Shown piece after piece: positions 28,230-36,879 of a stretch of DNA of 64,000 nt (position 1 is its first letter; every line of letters begins with the position of its first letter). A program made the translations under genes and the position numbers. The notes beneath the pieces were generated by a model that made no database searches, was not told where the DNA came from, and worked only from the letters and a program-made list of their open reading frames with translations. The DNA lies in contig UBXV01000007.1 in the NCBI GenBank assembly GCA_900469625.1, positions 372,001 through 436,000 of the forward strand. Reading direction: 5' to 3'. This DNA is from Hyphomicrobiales bacterium (lineage in GTDB: Bacteria; Pseudomonadota; Alphaproteobacteria; Rhizobiales; Rhizobiaceae).

Positions 28230-28334
28230 AAATTTTGCCCCAAGCTCCTTCCAGATAAGAATTGTCGCACAACTCCTCATACCCGAGACAGATGGGCGAA
28301 AAATCGCGATGCCTTCATTTTCAAGATGTTGGGG

Positions 28335-28366
28335 CGCGCTTGCGGTCGCATGACCGCAGGGAGCGC
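28335..28366 (+). other. Intergenic hairpin after the hydrolase gene
   Basis: TGCGGTC (28341-28347) pairs with GACCGCA (28352-28358), extended by GCGCT at 28336-28340 and AGCGC at 28362-28366. There is no T-run, so this is not a classical terminator. The 184 bases around it hold no gene. Confidence 0.35.
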
Positions 28367-28413
28367 TAGCCGACGCGAATGTATTTACCAACCAAGCCTG
28401 ACGGAGAATTGAA

Positions 28414-28800
28414 ATGCAGTATTGGCTAATCGCCGCTGGCGCCGTCGCAGTGTTGACCGGACTGGTTCATTCGATCATGGGCGAAATATTGATCTTTCGC
28501 CGCCTGCGCTCTGGAGGAATTATTCCGAAAATTGCACCGCCACCGTTGCGCGAGCGGCATGTTCGTATCCTGTGGGCCACGTGGCATCTTGCGAGCATAC
28601 TCGAATTTGCTCTTGCGGCGGTCTTGTTCTGCATCGGGACAAACTCCGATTCTGGTTCGTCGCACCAAACGGTCGCACTTGCCGCGATCTCGATCTCCAA
28701 TTTTCTCGCCGCGCTTCTCGTGCTTTTCGCAACCAACGGCCGTCACCCGGGCTGGGTCGCTCTTTTGATTGTCGCGATCTTCACGGCAATTGCCTTGTGA
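28414..28800 (+). CDS. Small integral membrane protein of unknown function
   Basis: A 128-residue protein with four hydrophobic segments: YWLIAAGAVAVLTGLVHSIM, ILWATWHLASILEFALAAVL, VALAAISISNFLAALLVLF, and GWVALLIVAIFTAIAL. Between the first two is a basic loop (FRRLRSGGIIPKIAPPPLRERH). I do not recognise a characterised family. The ATG has GGAGA at good spacing. The codon bias is a little less GC-rich than the surrounding genes. It is on the same strand as the alpha/beta hydrolase but 184 bases away, past an intergenic hairpin, so it is probably separate. Confidence 0.7.
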   Translation: MQYWLIAAGAVAVLTGLVHSIMGEILIFRRLRSGGIIPKIAPPPLRERHVRILWATWHLASILEFALAAVLFCIGTNSDSGSSHQTVALAAISISNFLAALLVLFATNGRHPGWVALLIVAIFTAIAL

Positions 28801-28917
28801 CGGGTTCCAACGTCCTGGCGTGAGCCCGTGTCCCAAAAGTGGTTGAAAGACTTGGAGCCGAGGCTGTTGCCGTCCTGTCTGCACACCAGCGTTGCCTGGA
28901 CCCGCAACAGCCGACCG

Positions 28918-29820
28918 TTACCCCTGCGGGCCTGCGCCTTGAACGGCTACGGTCCGCCGATGCGCAAGGCGCTCGCCGACAATGATGGTCACGCCTGCGA
29001 CAAAGATCAGCCCGGCGCCGGCAAAGACGTTGGTAGCGGGAATATCGCCCCAGATCAGGAAGCCAAGGCCGAAGGCCCAGACGAGCGAGGTGTATTCGAA
29101 CGGCGCGATCACCGAGATCGGTGCCCGGCGCATGCCTTCGAACATCGCATATTGCCCGACGCCGGCAATGATGCCGGTGCCCGCCATCAGCGCGAGGTCG
29201 AACAGCGCCGGCGGCGTCCAAAAGAAGCCGACCGCAACACCGGTCATGCCGATAAAGAAGACGTTGGAGATCGTCATCTGCGTCAGCGTCGTTTCCTGCA
29301 GGGCGGTCTTGCGCAGCATCACCGTGCCAATCGCCCAGAAGACGGCAGCCATCAGCGCCAGGAAGACCGGAAGCGACAGCTTCATGCCGGTTCCGAGCGG
29401 ATCACAGGCGATCAGCACGCCGATGAAGCCGAGCAGCACCGCGAACCAGCGGATCGGCGGCACGTCTTCCTTCAGGACCGGCACGGCGAGCAGCGTCACC
29501 ACGATCGGCGCGGCGTAATAGAGCGTGGTCATTTCGGCAAGGCCGAGATCGCGGGCGGCGTTGAAATAGGCAAGCCAGGCGGCAAGCAACAAAAGGTTGC
29601 GCACAAACAACGGCTTGATCACCGGCGACGAGATCGCGCGACGCACCAATGGGGCCCGGCCGATCACCAGGCACAGGAGAAGAATGGTGATGCTGCGGGT
29701 GAACAGGATCTGCCAGACGGAGTAACCGACCACCAGCCATTTGACCGACGCATCCTGCAGCGAGAACAGGAAATAGGAAAACGTCGTCATCACGATGCCG
29801 GAAAGCACTGTCTTGTTCAT
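28918..29820 (-). CDS. EamA-type drug/metabolite (DMT) transporter
   Basis: A 300-residue protein with ten predicted transmembrane segments made of two EamA repeats. The family-typical segments are visible: LFSLQDASVKWLVVGYSVWQILFTRS in the first repeat and the AVLLGFIGVLIACDP and PFEYTSLVWAFGLGFLIWGDIPA segments. The family exports or imports small metabolites. It is divergent from the LysE gene across 304 bases that contain an FNR/FixK-type box. The substrate cannot be named. Confidence 0.92.
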   Translation of the reverse strand: MNKTVLSGIVMTTFSYFLFSLQDASVKWLVVGYSVWQILFTRSITILLLCLVIGRAPLVRRAISSPVIKPLFVRNLLLLAAWLAYFNAARDLGLAEMTTLYYAAPIVVTLLAVPVLKEDVPPIRWFAVLLGFIGVLIACDPLGTGMKLSLPVFLALMAAVFWAIGTVMLRKTALQETTLTQMTISNVFFIGMTGVAVGFFWTPPALFDLALMAGTGIIAGVGQYAMFEGMRRAPISVIAPFEYTSLVWAFGLGFLIWGDIPATNVFAGAGLIFVAGVTIIVGERLAHRRTVAVQGAGPQG

Positions 29821-29951
29821 GGAAAGCCCCGAAGGCGGCCGGGAGGGAGAAGGCGGCAGCGCCCGTCTGATAGCGCGCCGCCGCCTCCGGTGGAAGAGCT
29901 GTAGGCTGGCCGCGCTGTGGCGAAATCTTGGTGTGGCGCAACGGCCAGGGC

Positions 29952-29965
29952 TTGATGGAGATCAA
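29952..29965. promoter_or_regulatory. Exact FNR/FixK-type box (TTGAT-N4-ATCAA)
   Basis: TTGAT (29952-29956), GGAG, ATCAA (29961-29965): an exact match to the FNR/FixK consensus, extended by one more pair, C and G. It is in the 304-base divergent region between the EamA gene (start 29820) and the LysE gene (start 30125), about 130 and 160 bases from the two starts. The remainder of this region holds no gene. Confidence 0.6.
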
Positions 29966-30124
29966 GACATCGGGCCAATTTCGCCGCTAGAGAGGGCGCA
30001 ACGGGGCCGGCCGCCCCTGGTGTCGTGCCGATTTCCTCAGTCCCCGCGACAACGGGCCTGCGTGCAGATCGATGCGCGATGCTGTAGATGACGACAATAC
30101 GGACGCGAAACCGGACCTTCAACG

Positions 30125-30706
30125 ATGCAGCCGCTCGCCTTTAGCCTCGCCGCCCTCCTGCTCCTGGCCACGCCCGGCCCGACCAACACGCTGCTATGGC
30201 TTTCGGGCGCATCTGTCGGTTTCAGGCGTTCGACGCCGCTGCTGCTTGGCGAACTCGGCGGCTATCTCTCGGTGATCATTCCCGCCGTGGCGCTGCTCGC
30301 GCCGTTCCTGGCGGCCCACCCGCAGATCGGGCTGGCGCTCAGGGTCGCCGCCGCCTGCTGGGTATTCTTCCTTGCCTACGCACTCTGGACCACCGGCGAC
30401 GACGGCCGGACGTCGACCGACATCTCCATTCGGCAGGTGTTCGTAACGACGCTGCTCAATCCAAAGGCGCTGATCGTGGCGCTTGTGCTCTTGCCGCAGA
30501 CGGGCCTGGCGGCGACGCTGCCCTGGATCGGCGGATTTTCGCTGCTCGTCGTTATCGGCGGTTCGCTGTGGATCGGCGCTGGAGCGATGCTCGTTCAGCT
30601 CTCGCGCGGCGCACGCACGTCGATCTTGCCGCGCCGCATTGCCGCCGTCTGCCTCGCAATCTTCTCCTTCGGCATTGCCGGCAGTGCACTGGCAGCACTC
30701 GCCTGA
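30125..30706 (+). CDS. LysE/RhtB family translocator
   Basis: A 193-residue membrane protein with about six segments. The LysE-family start LLLLATPGPTNTLLWLSGA is intact, followed by LGELGGYLSVIIPAV and the mid-protein FVTTLLNPKALIV. Members export amino acids such as homoserine, threonine or lysine, or related compounds. There is only a weak ribosome binding site. The gene is divergent from the EamA transporter across a region that carries an FNR/FixK-type box, and it is tail-to-tail with the SRPBCC gene. Confidence 0.87.
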   Translation: MQPLAFSLAALLLLATPGPTNTLLWLSGASVGFRRSTPLLLGELGGYLSVIIPAVALLAPFLAAHPQIGLALRVAAACWVFFLAYALWTTGDDGRTSTDISIRQVFVTTLLNPKALIVALVLLPQTGLAATLPWIGGFSLLVVIGGSLWIGAGAMLVQLSRGARTSILPRRIAAVCLAIFSFGIAGSALAALA

Positions 30707-30724
30707 CGCCGGCCGCCAAGCGGA

Positions 30725-31198
30725 TCAGGCCGCAGCTGCGGCCTCCCCCAGCTCGGCGCCAAGCGCCGCAATCAACTCTTCCCATCCCTGGCGGCGATAT
30801 TCGACCTTGTCGAGGCCGTCGAGGAAGGCCGCCTGTTCGGTATAGACGATGCGTGTGCCGGTGCCGTGTGGCTGGATGTCGACCGTCGCGACCGAAGCGG
30901 ATATCCGCCGTTCGTTTTCCGCCATCGTATAGGCCGAAATGATGCGCCGGTCTTCGACGATGTCGAGATAGACCGTGTCGTTGAAATAGATGGTCTTGCC
31001 GTCCTTGCTGAACCGGCCGGCCTCGCGCCCGCCGACGCGGAAGTCGTGGCTGTATTCGGCGATGGGCCAGCCGTCGGCCCTGACGAACCAGCGATCATGC
31101 GCTGCCGGATCGGCAAAGGCGCGAAACACCTGCTCGGGCGTCGCCTTGAAAACCCGTTCGATGGTGAAACTCGCATGTTCCACGGAATTGTCGCTCAT
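30725..31198 (-). CDS. SRPBCC (AHSA1-like) domain protein
   Basis: A 157-residue single-domain protein of the START/SRPBCC superfamily, AHSA1-like: IERVFKATPEQVFRAFADPAAHDRWF at the start and GWEELIAALGAEL at the end. These helix-grip proteins bind hydrophobic ligands; many are organised with an HxlR or ArsR regulator. The ATG at 31198 is preceded by GGAGGAGAC. It is divergent from the HxlR regulator gene, the standard arrangement for a regulated pair. The ligand is unknown. Confidence 0.87.
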   Translation of the reverse strand: MSDNSVEHASFTIERVFKATPEQVFRAFADPAAHDRWFVRADGWPIAEYSHDFRVGGREAGRFSKDGKTIYFNDTVYLDIVEDRRIISAYTMAENERRISASVATVDIQPHGTGTRIVYTEQAAFLDGLDKVEYRRQGWEELIAALGAELGEAAAAA

Positions 31199-31282
31199 GA
31201 TCGTCTCCTCCCCGATCTCGTCTTGAGGGTCTGGCACCGGCGATCCACCGACTGCAGTCGCCGTAACTGCTTTCATTTCAAG

Positions 31283-31308
31283 AGCAGTTGCAAGTTAATT
31301 CCACTGCT
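31283..31308. promoter_or_regulatory. Short inverted repeat between SRPBCC and HxlR genes
   Basis: AGCAGT (31283-31288) and ACTGCT (31303-31308) form a 6-base inverted repeat separated by 14 bases. The location between divergent genes makes it a candidate HxlR binding site, but the match is short. Confidence 0.3.
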
Positions 31309-31340
31309 GCGATAATGCAAGCGGTTTTGAAGAGGTCCCA

Positions 31341-31850
31341 ATGAAAGACGATCACCGCTCGGGTTGCCCGATCAATCTCTCGCTGGAGGTTTTTGGCGAC
31401 AAATGGAGCCTGCTGATCATTCGCGACATGATATTCGGCGGCAAACGGCATTTTCGTGAGCTGCTGCGCTCGCAGGAAGGCATATCCTCCAACATCCTGG
31501 CGGATCGGCTGAAGATGCTGGTCGAGCAGGGAATGCTGACCAAGGCCGACGACCCGACGCACAAGCAGAAAGCCATCTACAGCCTCGCCGAAATGACCAT
31601 CGCGCTGGTGCCGATCATGGCGCATCTGGGCGCATGGGGGCGGCGATACCTTCCGGTCAGCGAGGAACTCAGCATTCGCGCCGAACTGATCGAAGCGGGC
31701 GGGCCGGAGCTCTGGGACCGCTTCATGGACGAGCTTCGCCACGAACATCTGGGCCTGGCCCTCGACGGCCCGCCGCGCGTGCGCGCCACCCTTCAGGCTG
31801 CCTATGAAGATGTCGTCGCCCGGAAATCCCGGGAAAGTGCCGTCGCCTGA
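31341..31850 (+). CDS. HxlR family transcriptional regulator
   Basis: A 169-residue winged-helix regulator. The HxlR signature is clear: a cysteine near the start (SGCPINLSLEVFGDKWSLLIIRDMI), then GKRHFRELLRSQEGISSNILADRLKMLVEQGML and the wing KQKAIYSLAEM. Some HxlR proteins sense quinones or aldehydes through the N-terminal cysteine. The gene is divergent from the SRPBCC gene, which it probably controls. It ends 3 bases before the stop of the convergent antiporter gene. Confidence 0.92.
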   Translation: MKDDHRSGCPINLSLEVFGDKWSLLIIRDMIFGGKRHFRELLRSQEGISSNILADRLKMLVEQGMLTKADDPTHKQKAIYSLAEMTIALVPIMAHLGAWGRRYLPVSEELSIRAELIEAGGPELWDRFMDELRHEHLGLALDGPPRVRATLQAAYEDVVARKSRESAVA

Positions 31851-31853
31851 GGG

Positions 31854-32942
31854 CTAGAGGCCGATCACCGACAGCATGACGAAGGTGGCAAACAGCACGA
31901 AATGGGTCATGCCCTCGATGGCGTTGGTCTGGCCGTCGTTGAGGTTGATCGCGGCGACGATCAGCGTGATCGCCACCATCACCGTCTGCACCGGCGACAT
32001 CGCCATGATGAAGGGCTGACCGGTGTAGAGCGCGATTGCCTCCATCACCGGAACGGTCAGGATGACGGTCGACAGCGAAGCGCCGAGCGCGATGTTGACG
32101 ACCGCCTGCATGCGGTTGGCAAGGGCTGCCCGCATCGCCGTCATGATCTCCGGCGAGGCCGAGATGGCGGCAACGACGATGGCGGCGATCGCCGGCGGTG
32201 CGCCTGTGCCTTTCAGGCCTGGGGTCAGAAGCCCCGACATGATTTCGGCGAGCGCGCCGATCAGCACCACGCCGACCAGGAGCGTCGCGATCGATCGCAG
32301 CACCGGCTCATCCGGTTCGTCGGCAATCTCGGCCCGATCGCCAGTCCCGCGCGGGTAACTGTAGCTGAAGAAGTAGCTGTGCACCCCCACCTGCATGCGC
32401 AGGAACAGGGTGTAGAGCACGATCATCGCGCCGATGGTGAAGGCGGAATAGAAATGCCATTTCTGAGCGGGCACGAATTCCGGCACGACCATGGAGATCC
32501 CCATCGCCGTCAGGATCATGACGCTGTAGGTGCGGGCGGAGTCGTCGTTATAGGGCTGTTCGCCATGCTTCAGCCCGCCAAGCAGCGCGGCCAGGCCGAG
32601 TATGCCGTTGATATCGAGCATCACGGCGGAATAGATCGTATCGCGCACCAGCGTCGGCGAGCTTTCGCCGGTCATCATGATCGCCAGGATGATCACTTCG
32701 ACCAGCACTGCCGAGAGCGTCAGGATCATCGTGCCATAGGGATCGCCGACCTTGGCTGCCAGCACTTCGGCGTGATGGGCGACCCGCATCGATGCCAGCA
32801 CGATTGCCGCCACCAGCGCCGCCGCCCCGGCGAGCGAAGCGGCCTGTCCCATTTCGAGCACATGATGTTCCAGCACAAATCCGGCAACCGCGGCAAGGAA
32901 AGCGGCAAGCAGCAGACGTTCGGATTTCAACACCGCCAACAC
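31854..32942 (-). CDS. Calcium/proton antiporter (CaCA / ChaA-like)
   Basis: A membrane protein of about 362 residues with around 11 segments. Two acidic helices characteristic of the CaCA superfamily are present: LSAVLVEVIILAIMMTGES in the first half and AAISASPEIMTAMRAALAN in the second, each with the conserved glutamate. These bind calcium in exchangers such as ChaA. There is no ATG in the early region: I chose the GTG at 32942 because GAGGGG lies just upstream; TTG at 32978 and GTG at 32933 are alternatives. Exchange of calcium for protons is inferred from the family. Confidence 0.86.
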   Translation of the reverse strand: MLAVLKSERLLLAAFLAAVAGFVLEHHVLEMGQAASLAGAAALVAAIVLASMRVAHHAEVLAAKVGDPYGTMILTLSAVLVEVIILAIMMTGESSPTLVRDTIYSAVMLDINGILGLAALLGGLKHGEQPYNDDSARTYSVMILTAMGISMVVPEFVPAQKWHFYSAFTIGAMIVLYTLFLRMQVGVHSYFFSYSYPRGTGDRAEIADEPDEPVLRSIATLLVGVVLIGALAEIMSGLLTPGLKGTGAPPAIAAIVVAAISASPEIMTAMRAALANRMQAVVNIALGASLSTVILTVPVMEAIALYTGQPFIMAMSPVQTVMVAITLIVAAINLNDGQTNAIEGMTHFVLFATFVMLSVIGL

Positions 32943-33124
32943 ATCAGCCCCTCGCCGGTCAAACTCAAGCAACGCCAAGGACTATAGAAGCAGGAAGACC
33001 AATTTCAATCACAGCGTACAAGGATTATTTTCCTCCCTGTTCTTTACCATCCGGGCAGGCTTGGTTAATCTACTGGCCAACAGAGGCATTGCAGCCGTCG
33101 CTCACCTGCCCGGACCTGACATTC

Positions 33125-33769
33125 ATGCTGTCGCACAACACCATCTGGCACGCCATCGACGCCCTGGCCGAGCGCCATCAACTCTCGCCATCGGGGCTTG
33201 CGCGCCGCGCCGGGCTCGACCCGACATCCTTCAACAAATCCAAGCGCCAGTCGGCCGATGGCCGCGAACGCTGGCCGTCGACGGAATCGATCGCCAAGGT
33301 GCTGGACGCGACCGGCGCCACGATCGACCAGTTCATGGCGCTGATGCGGTCGGACGCGAGCCGCGGCGAGCCTTACAAGGGCGTCATTCCCCTGATCGGG
33401 TTTGCCCAGGCCGGCGCCGGCGGTTTTTTCGACGACGGCGGCTTTCCCGCCGGCCAGGGCTGGGACGTCGTCGACTTTCCGGCCGGGGCCGAGCGGCGCG
33501 CCGGCATCTATGCGCTCGAGATCCAGGGCGACAGCATGCTGCCGCTCTATCGTGACGGCGACGTGCTGATCGTCGATCCCGGCGCGCAAGTCCGTCGCGG
33601 CGACCGCGTCGTGGTCAAGACCCGCGAAGGCGAGGTCATGGCAAAAGTCCTGATGCGGCATACGCCGCGCAACATCGAACTGCTTTCGCTCAACCCGGAC
33701 CATCCCAACCGGAGTTTCGAGATGAGCGAAGTCGAATGGATCGCCCGGATCATCTGGGCCAGCCAATAG
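33125..33769 (+). CDS. HTH plus S24 (LexA-like) peptidase domain regulator
   Basis: A 214-residue protein. An N-terminal helix-turn-helix (ALAERHQLSPSGLARRAGLDPTSFNKSKR) is followed by an S24 domain with the catalytic serine in LEIQGDSMLPLY and a candidate lysine in EVMAKVL, plus a possible self-cleavage Ala-Gly in FAQAGAGG. The family includes LexA, CI and stress repressors. Nothing else here looks phage-derived, and similar proteins are core genes in rhizobia, so I take this as a host regulator. It is 13 bases upstream of the SNase-like gene. Confidence 0.85.
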   Translation: MLSHNTIWHAIDALAERHQLSPSGLARRAGLDPTSFNKSKRQSADGRERWPSTESIAKVLDATGATIDQFMALMRSDASRGEPYKGVIPLIGFAQAGAGGFFDDGGFPAGQGWDVVDFPAGAERRAGIYALEIQGDSMLPLYRDGDVLIVDPGAQVRRGDRVVVKTREGEVMAKVLMRHTPRNIELLSLNPDHPNRSFEMSEVEWIARIIWASQ

Positions 33770-33782
33770 GACATCTTTCCTG

Positions 33783-34619
33783 ATGCGGCAGAAACTGGTC
33801 ACTCTTGCAGGCGGAATTGCCGCCCTGGCGCTTTATACCGGCATCCTCTTTGCGGGTGCGGCGACCATCCGGGACCGGCAAAGCGCCGCGACGCCGGACT
33901 TCGTGTTGGAAACACCTGACATGGCAGAAACGGAGCCTTCGCTGGAGCCCGAGGACGTGCCGTTCGACATGACCGACCCTCAGGCAAGCGACACGACGCC
34001 AGCTGGTGTCCCGAGCCAGGGCGGCGCTCATTCGACCGAGACCACGGCCCGAACCATCGAACCTCAGCAATTCGGCCTGCCCGACGATGTCACGACGAAG
34101 CCCCTCGAACGCATAGAGCCGCGGCAGCCGCTGTCGGGCGCGGACGCCGGCGCGTCGGAGCCGAGGGAACCGACGGTTCTGCGGCAACCGGTAGCGCTCG
34201 CCGCCGGCCTCATCCGCTTCGACAAGGTGACGCTGCAGCTCGACGGCATCGAACCGGAGACCGCGGAACGGACCTGCGAAAGCGGCGGAAAAAGCTGGCC
34301 TTGCGGCATGGTTGCCCGCACCGCGTTTCGCAATTTCCTGCGGGCCCGCGCCGTCAGCTGCGATATTCCGGCGGGCGGCACAGGCGAGACCGTCACCGCG
34401 CAATGCACCGTCGGAGGCCAGGACCCGGCAGCCTGGCTCGTCGCCAACGGCTGGGCGACGCCGTCACCGGGCTCGCCGCTCGAGCAACAGGCCGAAACGG
34501 CGCGCCAGGCAAAGCTCGGCTTTTACGGCGACGATCCGCGCGATTTTCGCCAGACGCCGATGCCGTTCGACGATCCGAGCGCGGCTGCAACGATGGACGA
34601 ACCGGCACCGGACTTGTAA
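33783..34619 (+). CDS. Membrane-anchored SNase-like (thermonuclease-fold) protein, degenerate active site
   Basis: A 278-residue protein with an N-terminal membrane anchor (LVTLAGGIAALALYTGILFAGAA), an acidic low-complexity linker, and a C-terminal staphylococcal-nuclease-like domain (VTLQLDGIEPETAERTC ... QDPAAWLVANGWATP). The catalytic Arg normally in VRL is Gln here, the Asp of the GIDxPE motif is Glu, and the second Arg is not seen. The domain has four cysteines that may form disulfides. It is therefore probably inactive as a nuclease, perhaps a binding protein. It sits 13 bases after the S24 gene and 50 bases before the TerB-like gene. Confidence 0.75.
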   Translation: MRQKLVTLAGGIAALALYTGILFAGAATIRDRQSAATPDFVLETPDMAETEPSLEPEDVPFDMTDPQASDTTPAGVPSQGGAHSTETTARTIEPQQFGLPDDVTTKPLERIEPRQPLSGADAGASEPREPTVLRQPVALAAGLIRFDKVTLQLDGIEPETAERTCESGGKSWPCGMVARTAFRNFLRARAVSCDIPAGGTGETVTAQCTVGGQDPAAWLVANGWATPSPGSPLEQQAETARQAKLGFYGDDPRDFRQTPMPFDDPSAAATMDEPAPDL

Positions 34620-34669
34620 GGAACGGCCAAACACACCAGTTCTTCGCAAACACGTTCCGGAAAGTCCCG

Positions 34670-35080
34670 ATGCCCGCAAGCCTCAGCCAGCACGAAGCCC
34701 TTGTCTATGTCATGGTGATGATGTCGGCCGTCGACCGCGAGATGAGCGACGACGAGTTCGCGCGCATCGGCAGGCTCGTGCAGTTTCTTCCCGCCTTCGA
34801 GGGTTTCGACGAAGACCAGCTCGTGCGGGTCGGCCACGAATGCGCGGCTCAGCTGGCGGCGCCCGAGGGCCTCGACATCGTGCTTGAGATCGTGCGCGAG
34901 GCGCTGCCGCAGCGGCTGCATGAAACGGCCTATGCGCTTGCGGTCGAGATCGCGGCCGCCGACCAGCGCATCCGCAACGAGGAGATCCGTTTGCTGCAGC
35001 TGCTGCGCGACCGGTTCGGCCTCGACAAGCTGACCTGTGCCGCAATCGAGCGCGGCGCTCTCGCCCGCTTCCGCCGGTAA
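34670..35080 (+). CDS. TerB-like (tellurite resistance) domain protein
   Basis: A 136-residue helical protein. It has the TerB-like pattern: an acidic segment after the first helix (MMSAVDREMSDDEFARIGRLVQ) and a second acidic repeat (EIAAADQRIRNEEIRLLQLLRDRF). These acidic stretches bind metal in some TerB members. The name tellurite resistance reflects the family, not a known function here. It is on the same strand as the S24 and SNase-like genes and separated by only 50 bases, suggesting one transcription unit. The ATG at 34670 is the first plausible start. Confidence 0.8.
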   Translation: MPASLSQHEALVYVMVMMSAVDREMSDDEFARIGRLVQFLPAFEGFDEDQLVRVGHECAAQLAAPEGLDIVLEIVREALPQRLHETAYALAVEIAAADQRIRNEEIRLLQLLRDRFGLDKLTCAAIERGALARFRR

Positions 35081-35178
35081 CGGCTGACCGATCGCGTCAC
35101 CTCACGTTAACGTGTCTTGGCGTGGGGTTGGCGGCCCATGCTATCGCTGCGCGGGAACATGATAGCGAGGCACGACGT

Positions 35179-35991
35179 ATGCAGCTTTTCGGCGTGACAG
35201 AGCCCCTGTGGCGCCTTGCGGCATTTCTCTTGGTCTTCGCCGCCATGGCAATGCTCGAGCTTTGGCATCCGCGGCTGGAGCGGCCGGAATTGCGCAAGGC
35301 GCTGAAGGCCCGGCGCTGGTTCACCAACCTTTCCATACTCGTGCTCTCGTCGCTCTGTCTGCGGCTGATCTTTCCAGCTGCGGCTACGGGGGCAGCACTG
35401 TGGGCGCAGGCACGAGGCTACGGCCTGCTGCCGGCCCTGGGCATTCCCCCTGTTGTCGCCGGTGTGATCGCCTTCGTCGTGCTCGATTTCGCCATCTGGC
35501 TTGAGCACGTCGTCTTTCACAAGGTGCCGTTCTTCTGGCGGATGCACCGGGTTCATCACGCCGATCCGGGAGTCGATCTGACCACCGCCTTGCGTTTTCA
35601 TCCGCTGGAGATCGTCGTCTCGATGATCTGGAAGATCGCCGTCATCGTCACGCTCGGCGCGCCTGCCGCAGCCGTGCTCTTGTTCGAGATCGTGCTGAAT
35701 GCCGCCGCCATGTTCAACCATGCCAATCTGCGGCTGCCGCCGCGCCTCGACCGGGCATTGCGGCCATGGATCGTGACGCCCGACATGCATCGCATCCATC
35801 ATTCGACCGAGCGCTCGGAGACGGATTCGAACTACGGCTTCAACCTGGCGATCTGGGACCGGCTGTTTGCCACCTATACGGACCGGCCACGGCGGGGCGA
35901 GAACGCCATCGAAACGGGGCTGACGGCCTATGGCCGCAGCGAGCCGACGAAGCTTCTCTGGTCGCTGTTGCTGCCGTTCCGGCGGGATTGA
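35179..35991 (+). CDS. Fatty acid hydroxylase / sterol desaturase family protein
   Basis: A 270-residue di-iron membrane enzyme. The three histidine clusters are visible: the first near EHVVFHKVPFFWRMHRVHHADP (HxxxH and HxxHH) and the last in TPDMHRIHHSTERSETDSNYG. Four hydrophobic segments precede and separate them. The family hydroxylates fatty acids, sterols or other lipids using oxygen. The start at 35179 has GCGAGG upstream. The substrate cannot be read from the sequence. It stands alone. Confidence 0.9.
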   Translation: MQLFGVTEPLWRLAAFLLVFAAMAMLELWHPRLERPELRKALKARRWFTNLSILVLSSLCLRLIFPAAATGAALWAQARGYGLLPALGIPPVVAGVIAFVVLDFAIWLEHVVFHKVPFFWRMHRVHHADPGVDLTTALRFHPLEIVVSMIWKIAVIVTLGAPAAAVLLFEIVLNAAAMFNHANLRLPPRLDRALRPWIVTPDMHRIHHSTERSETDSNYGFNLAIWDRLFATYTDRPRRGENAIETGLTAYGRSEPTKLLWSLLLPFRRD

Positions 35992-36030
35992 TCAACTGCG
36001 CATCGGTTTAGCGCGGACGACAGGCGGGCC

Positions 36031-36879
36031 TCAATAGATGCCGTTCGGGAAATACCGCAGGTAGATCTCGTCGAGCCGCCCGCTGCGCGACAGCGCCAGT
36101 AGGGCATGATCGATCGCCTGCGTCAGAGCCGGTTCGGCCTTGCGGTTCATGATCGTCAGTCCCTCGCCGAGAAAGCGCTGCGAGAAATAGGCGCCATCGA
36201 CAAGCGCGCAACACCCCGCCGCAGCACTGCCCGACACCCAGAAGGAAAGCTGCATGCCGTCGGAAAAGACCGCCGCCACCTCGCCCTTCCCAAGCGCTGC
36301 CAGCATCTGATCGCGATCCTGAAAGACCTTGGCTTCGAGCTTAGGGAAGAACGCCCTGAACATCACCTCATGGGTGGTGCCGGAAACGACGCCGACCGAC
36401 TTGCCCTTCAGGCCGGCTGGATTGGAGACGGAGCCGGCCGCTTTCGTGTTGATCGCAAAACGCGCCGGAAGCCGCATGAACGGCCTGGAAAAGCCGAAGC
36501 GCTGGCGCAGTTCCGGACTGACGGCAATGCCGGCGGCGACCGCCTCGCCCTGCCCTTCTTCCAGCGCCGGGAGCAGCTCGGCATAGGTCACGGCCTGGAT
36601 CTGGCACTTGGCTTCGATGTCGAGTTCGCGGCAGATTTCGCGCACGAGATCCACATGAAAACCTGAAAGCCTGCCCGACTGGTCGATGAAATTGAACGGC
36701 GGAAAATCGACCGTGGTCAAGAACCTCAGCCGTGCCAACCCGGTCAGATCCGGCTTGGCGATGCGCTCGCGCGCGTCGAACAGATTGGGCAGATCCTTTG
36801 GCTGGCTAGCATTGGGCTGGGCAGCAAGCGGCGCGGCGATCAGATAGACGCAGAGGGCCAGCAGTCGGTGGATTTTCAT
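36031..36879 (-). CDS. Periplasmic substrate-binding protein (SBP family 3)
   Basis: A 282-residue exported protein with a signal peptide (KIHRLLALCVYLIAAPLAAQ) and a bacterial extracellular solute-binding family 3 domain: LRFLTTVDFPPFNFIDQSGRLSGFHVDLVREI, TFKSVGVVSGTTHEV-like (KGKSVGVVSGTTHEVMF), and a C-terminal AIDHALLALSRSGRLDEIYLRYF. Family 3 proteins usually bind amino acids. There is no ABC permease next to it, so it may be an orphan binding protein or a signalling receptor partner. The only ATG is 36879; a TTG lies six bases upstream. Confidence 0.85.
   Translation of the reverse strand: MKIHRLLALCVYLIAAPLAAQPNASQPKDLPNLFDARERIAKPDLTGLARLRFLTTVDFPPFNFIDQSGRLSGFHVDLVREICRELDIEAKCQIQAVTYAELLPALEEGQGEAVAAGIAVSPELRQRFGFSRPFMRLPARFAINTKAAGSVSNPAGLKGKSVGVVSGTTHEVMFRAFFPKLEAKVFQDRDQMLAALGKGEVAAVFSDGMQLSFWVSGSAAAGCCALVDGAYFSQRFLGEGLTIMNRKAEPALTQAIDHALLALSRSGRLDEIYLRYFPNGIY

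Noticed and set aside
33125-33769. S24 regulator as a phage repressor marking a prophage
   Set aside because: No integrase, phage structural genes or attachment repeats are nearby, and the flanks are chromosomal genes.
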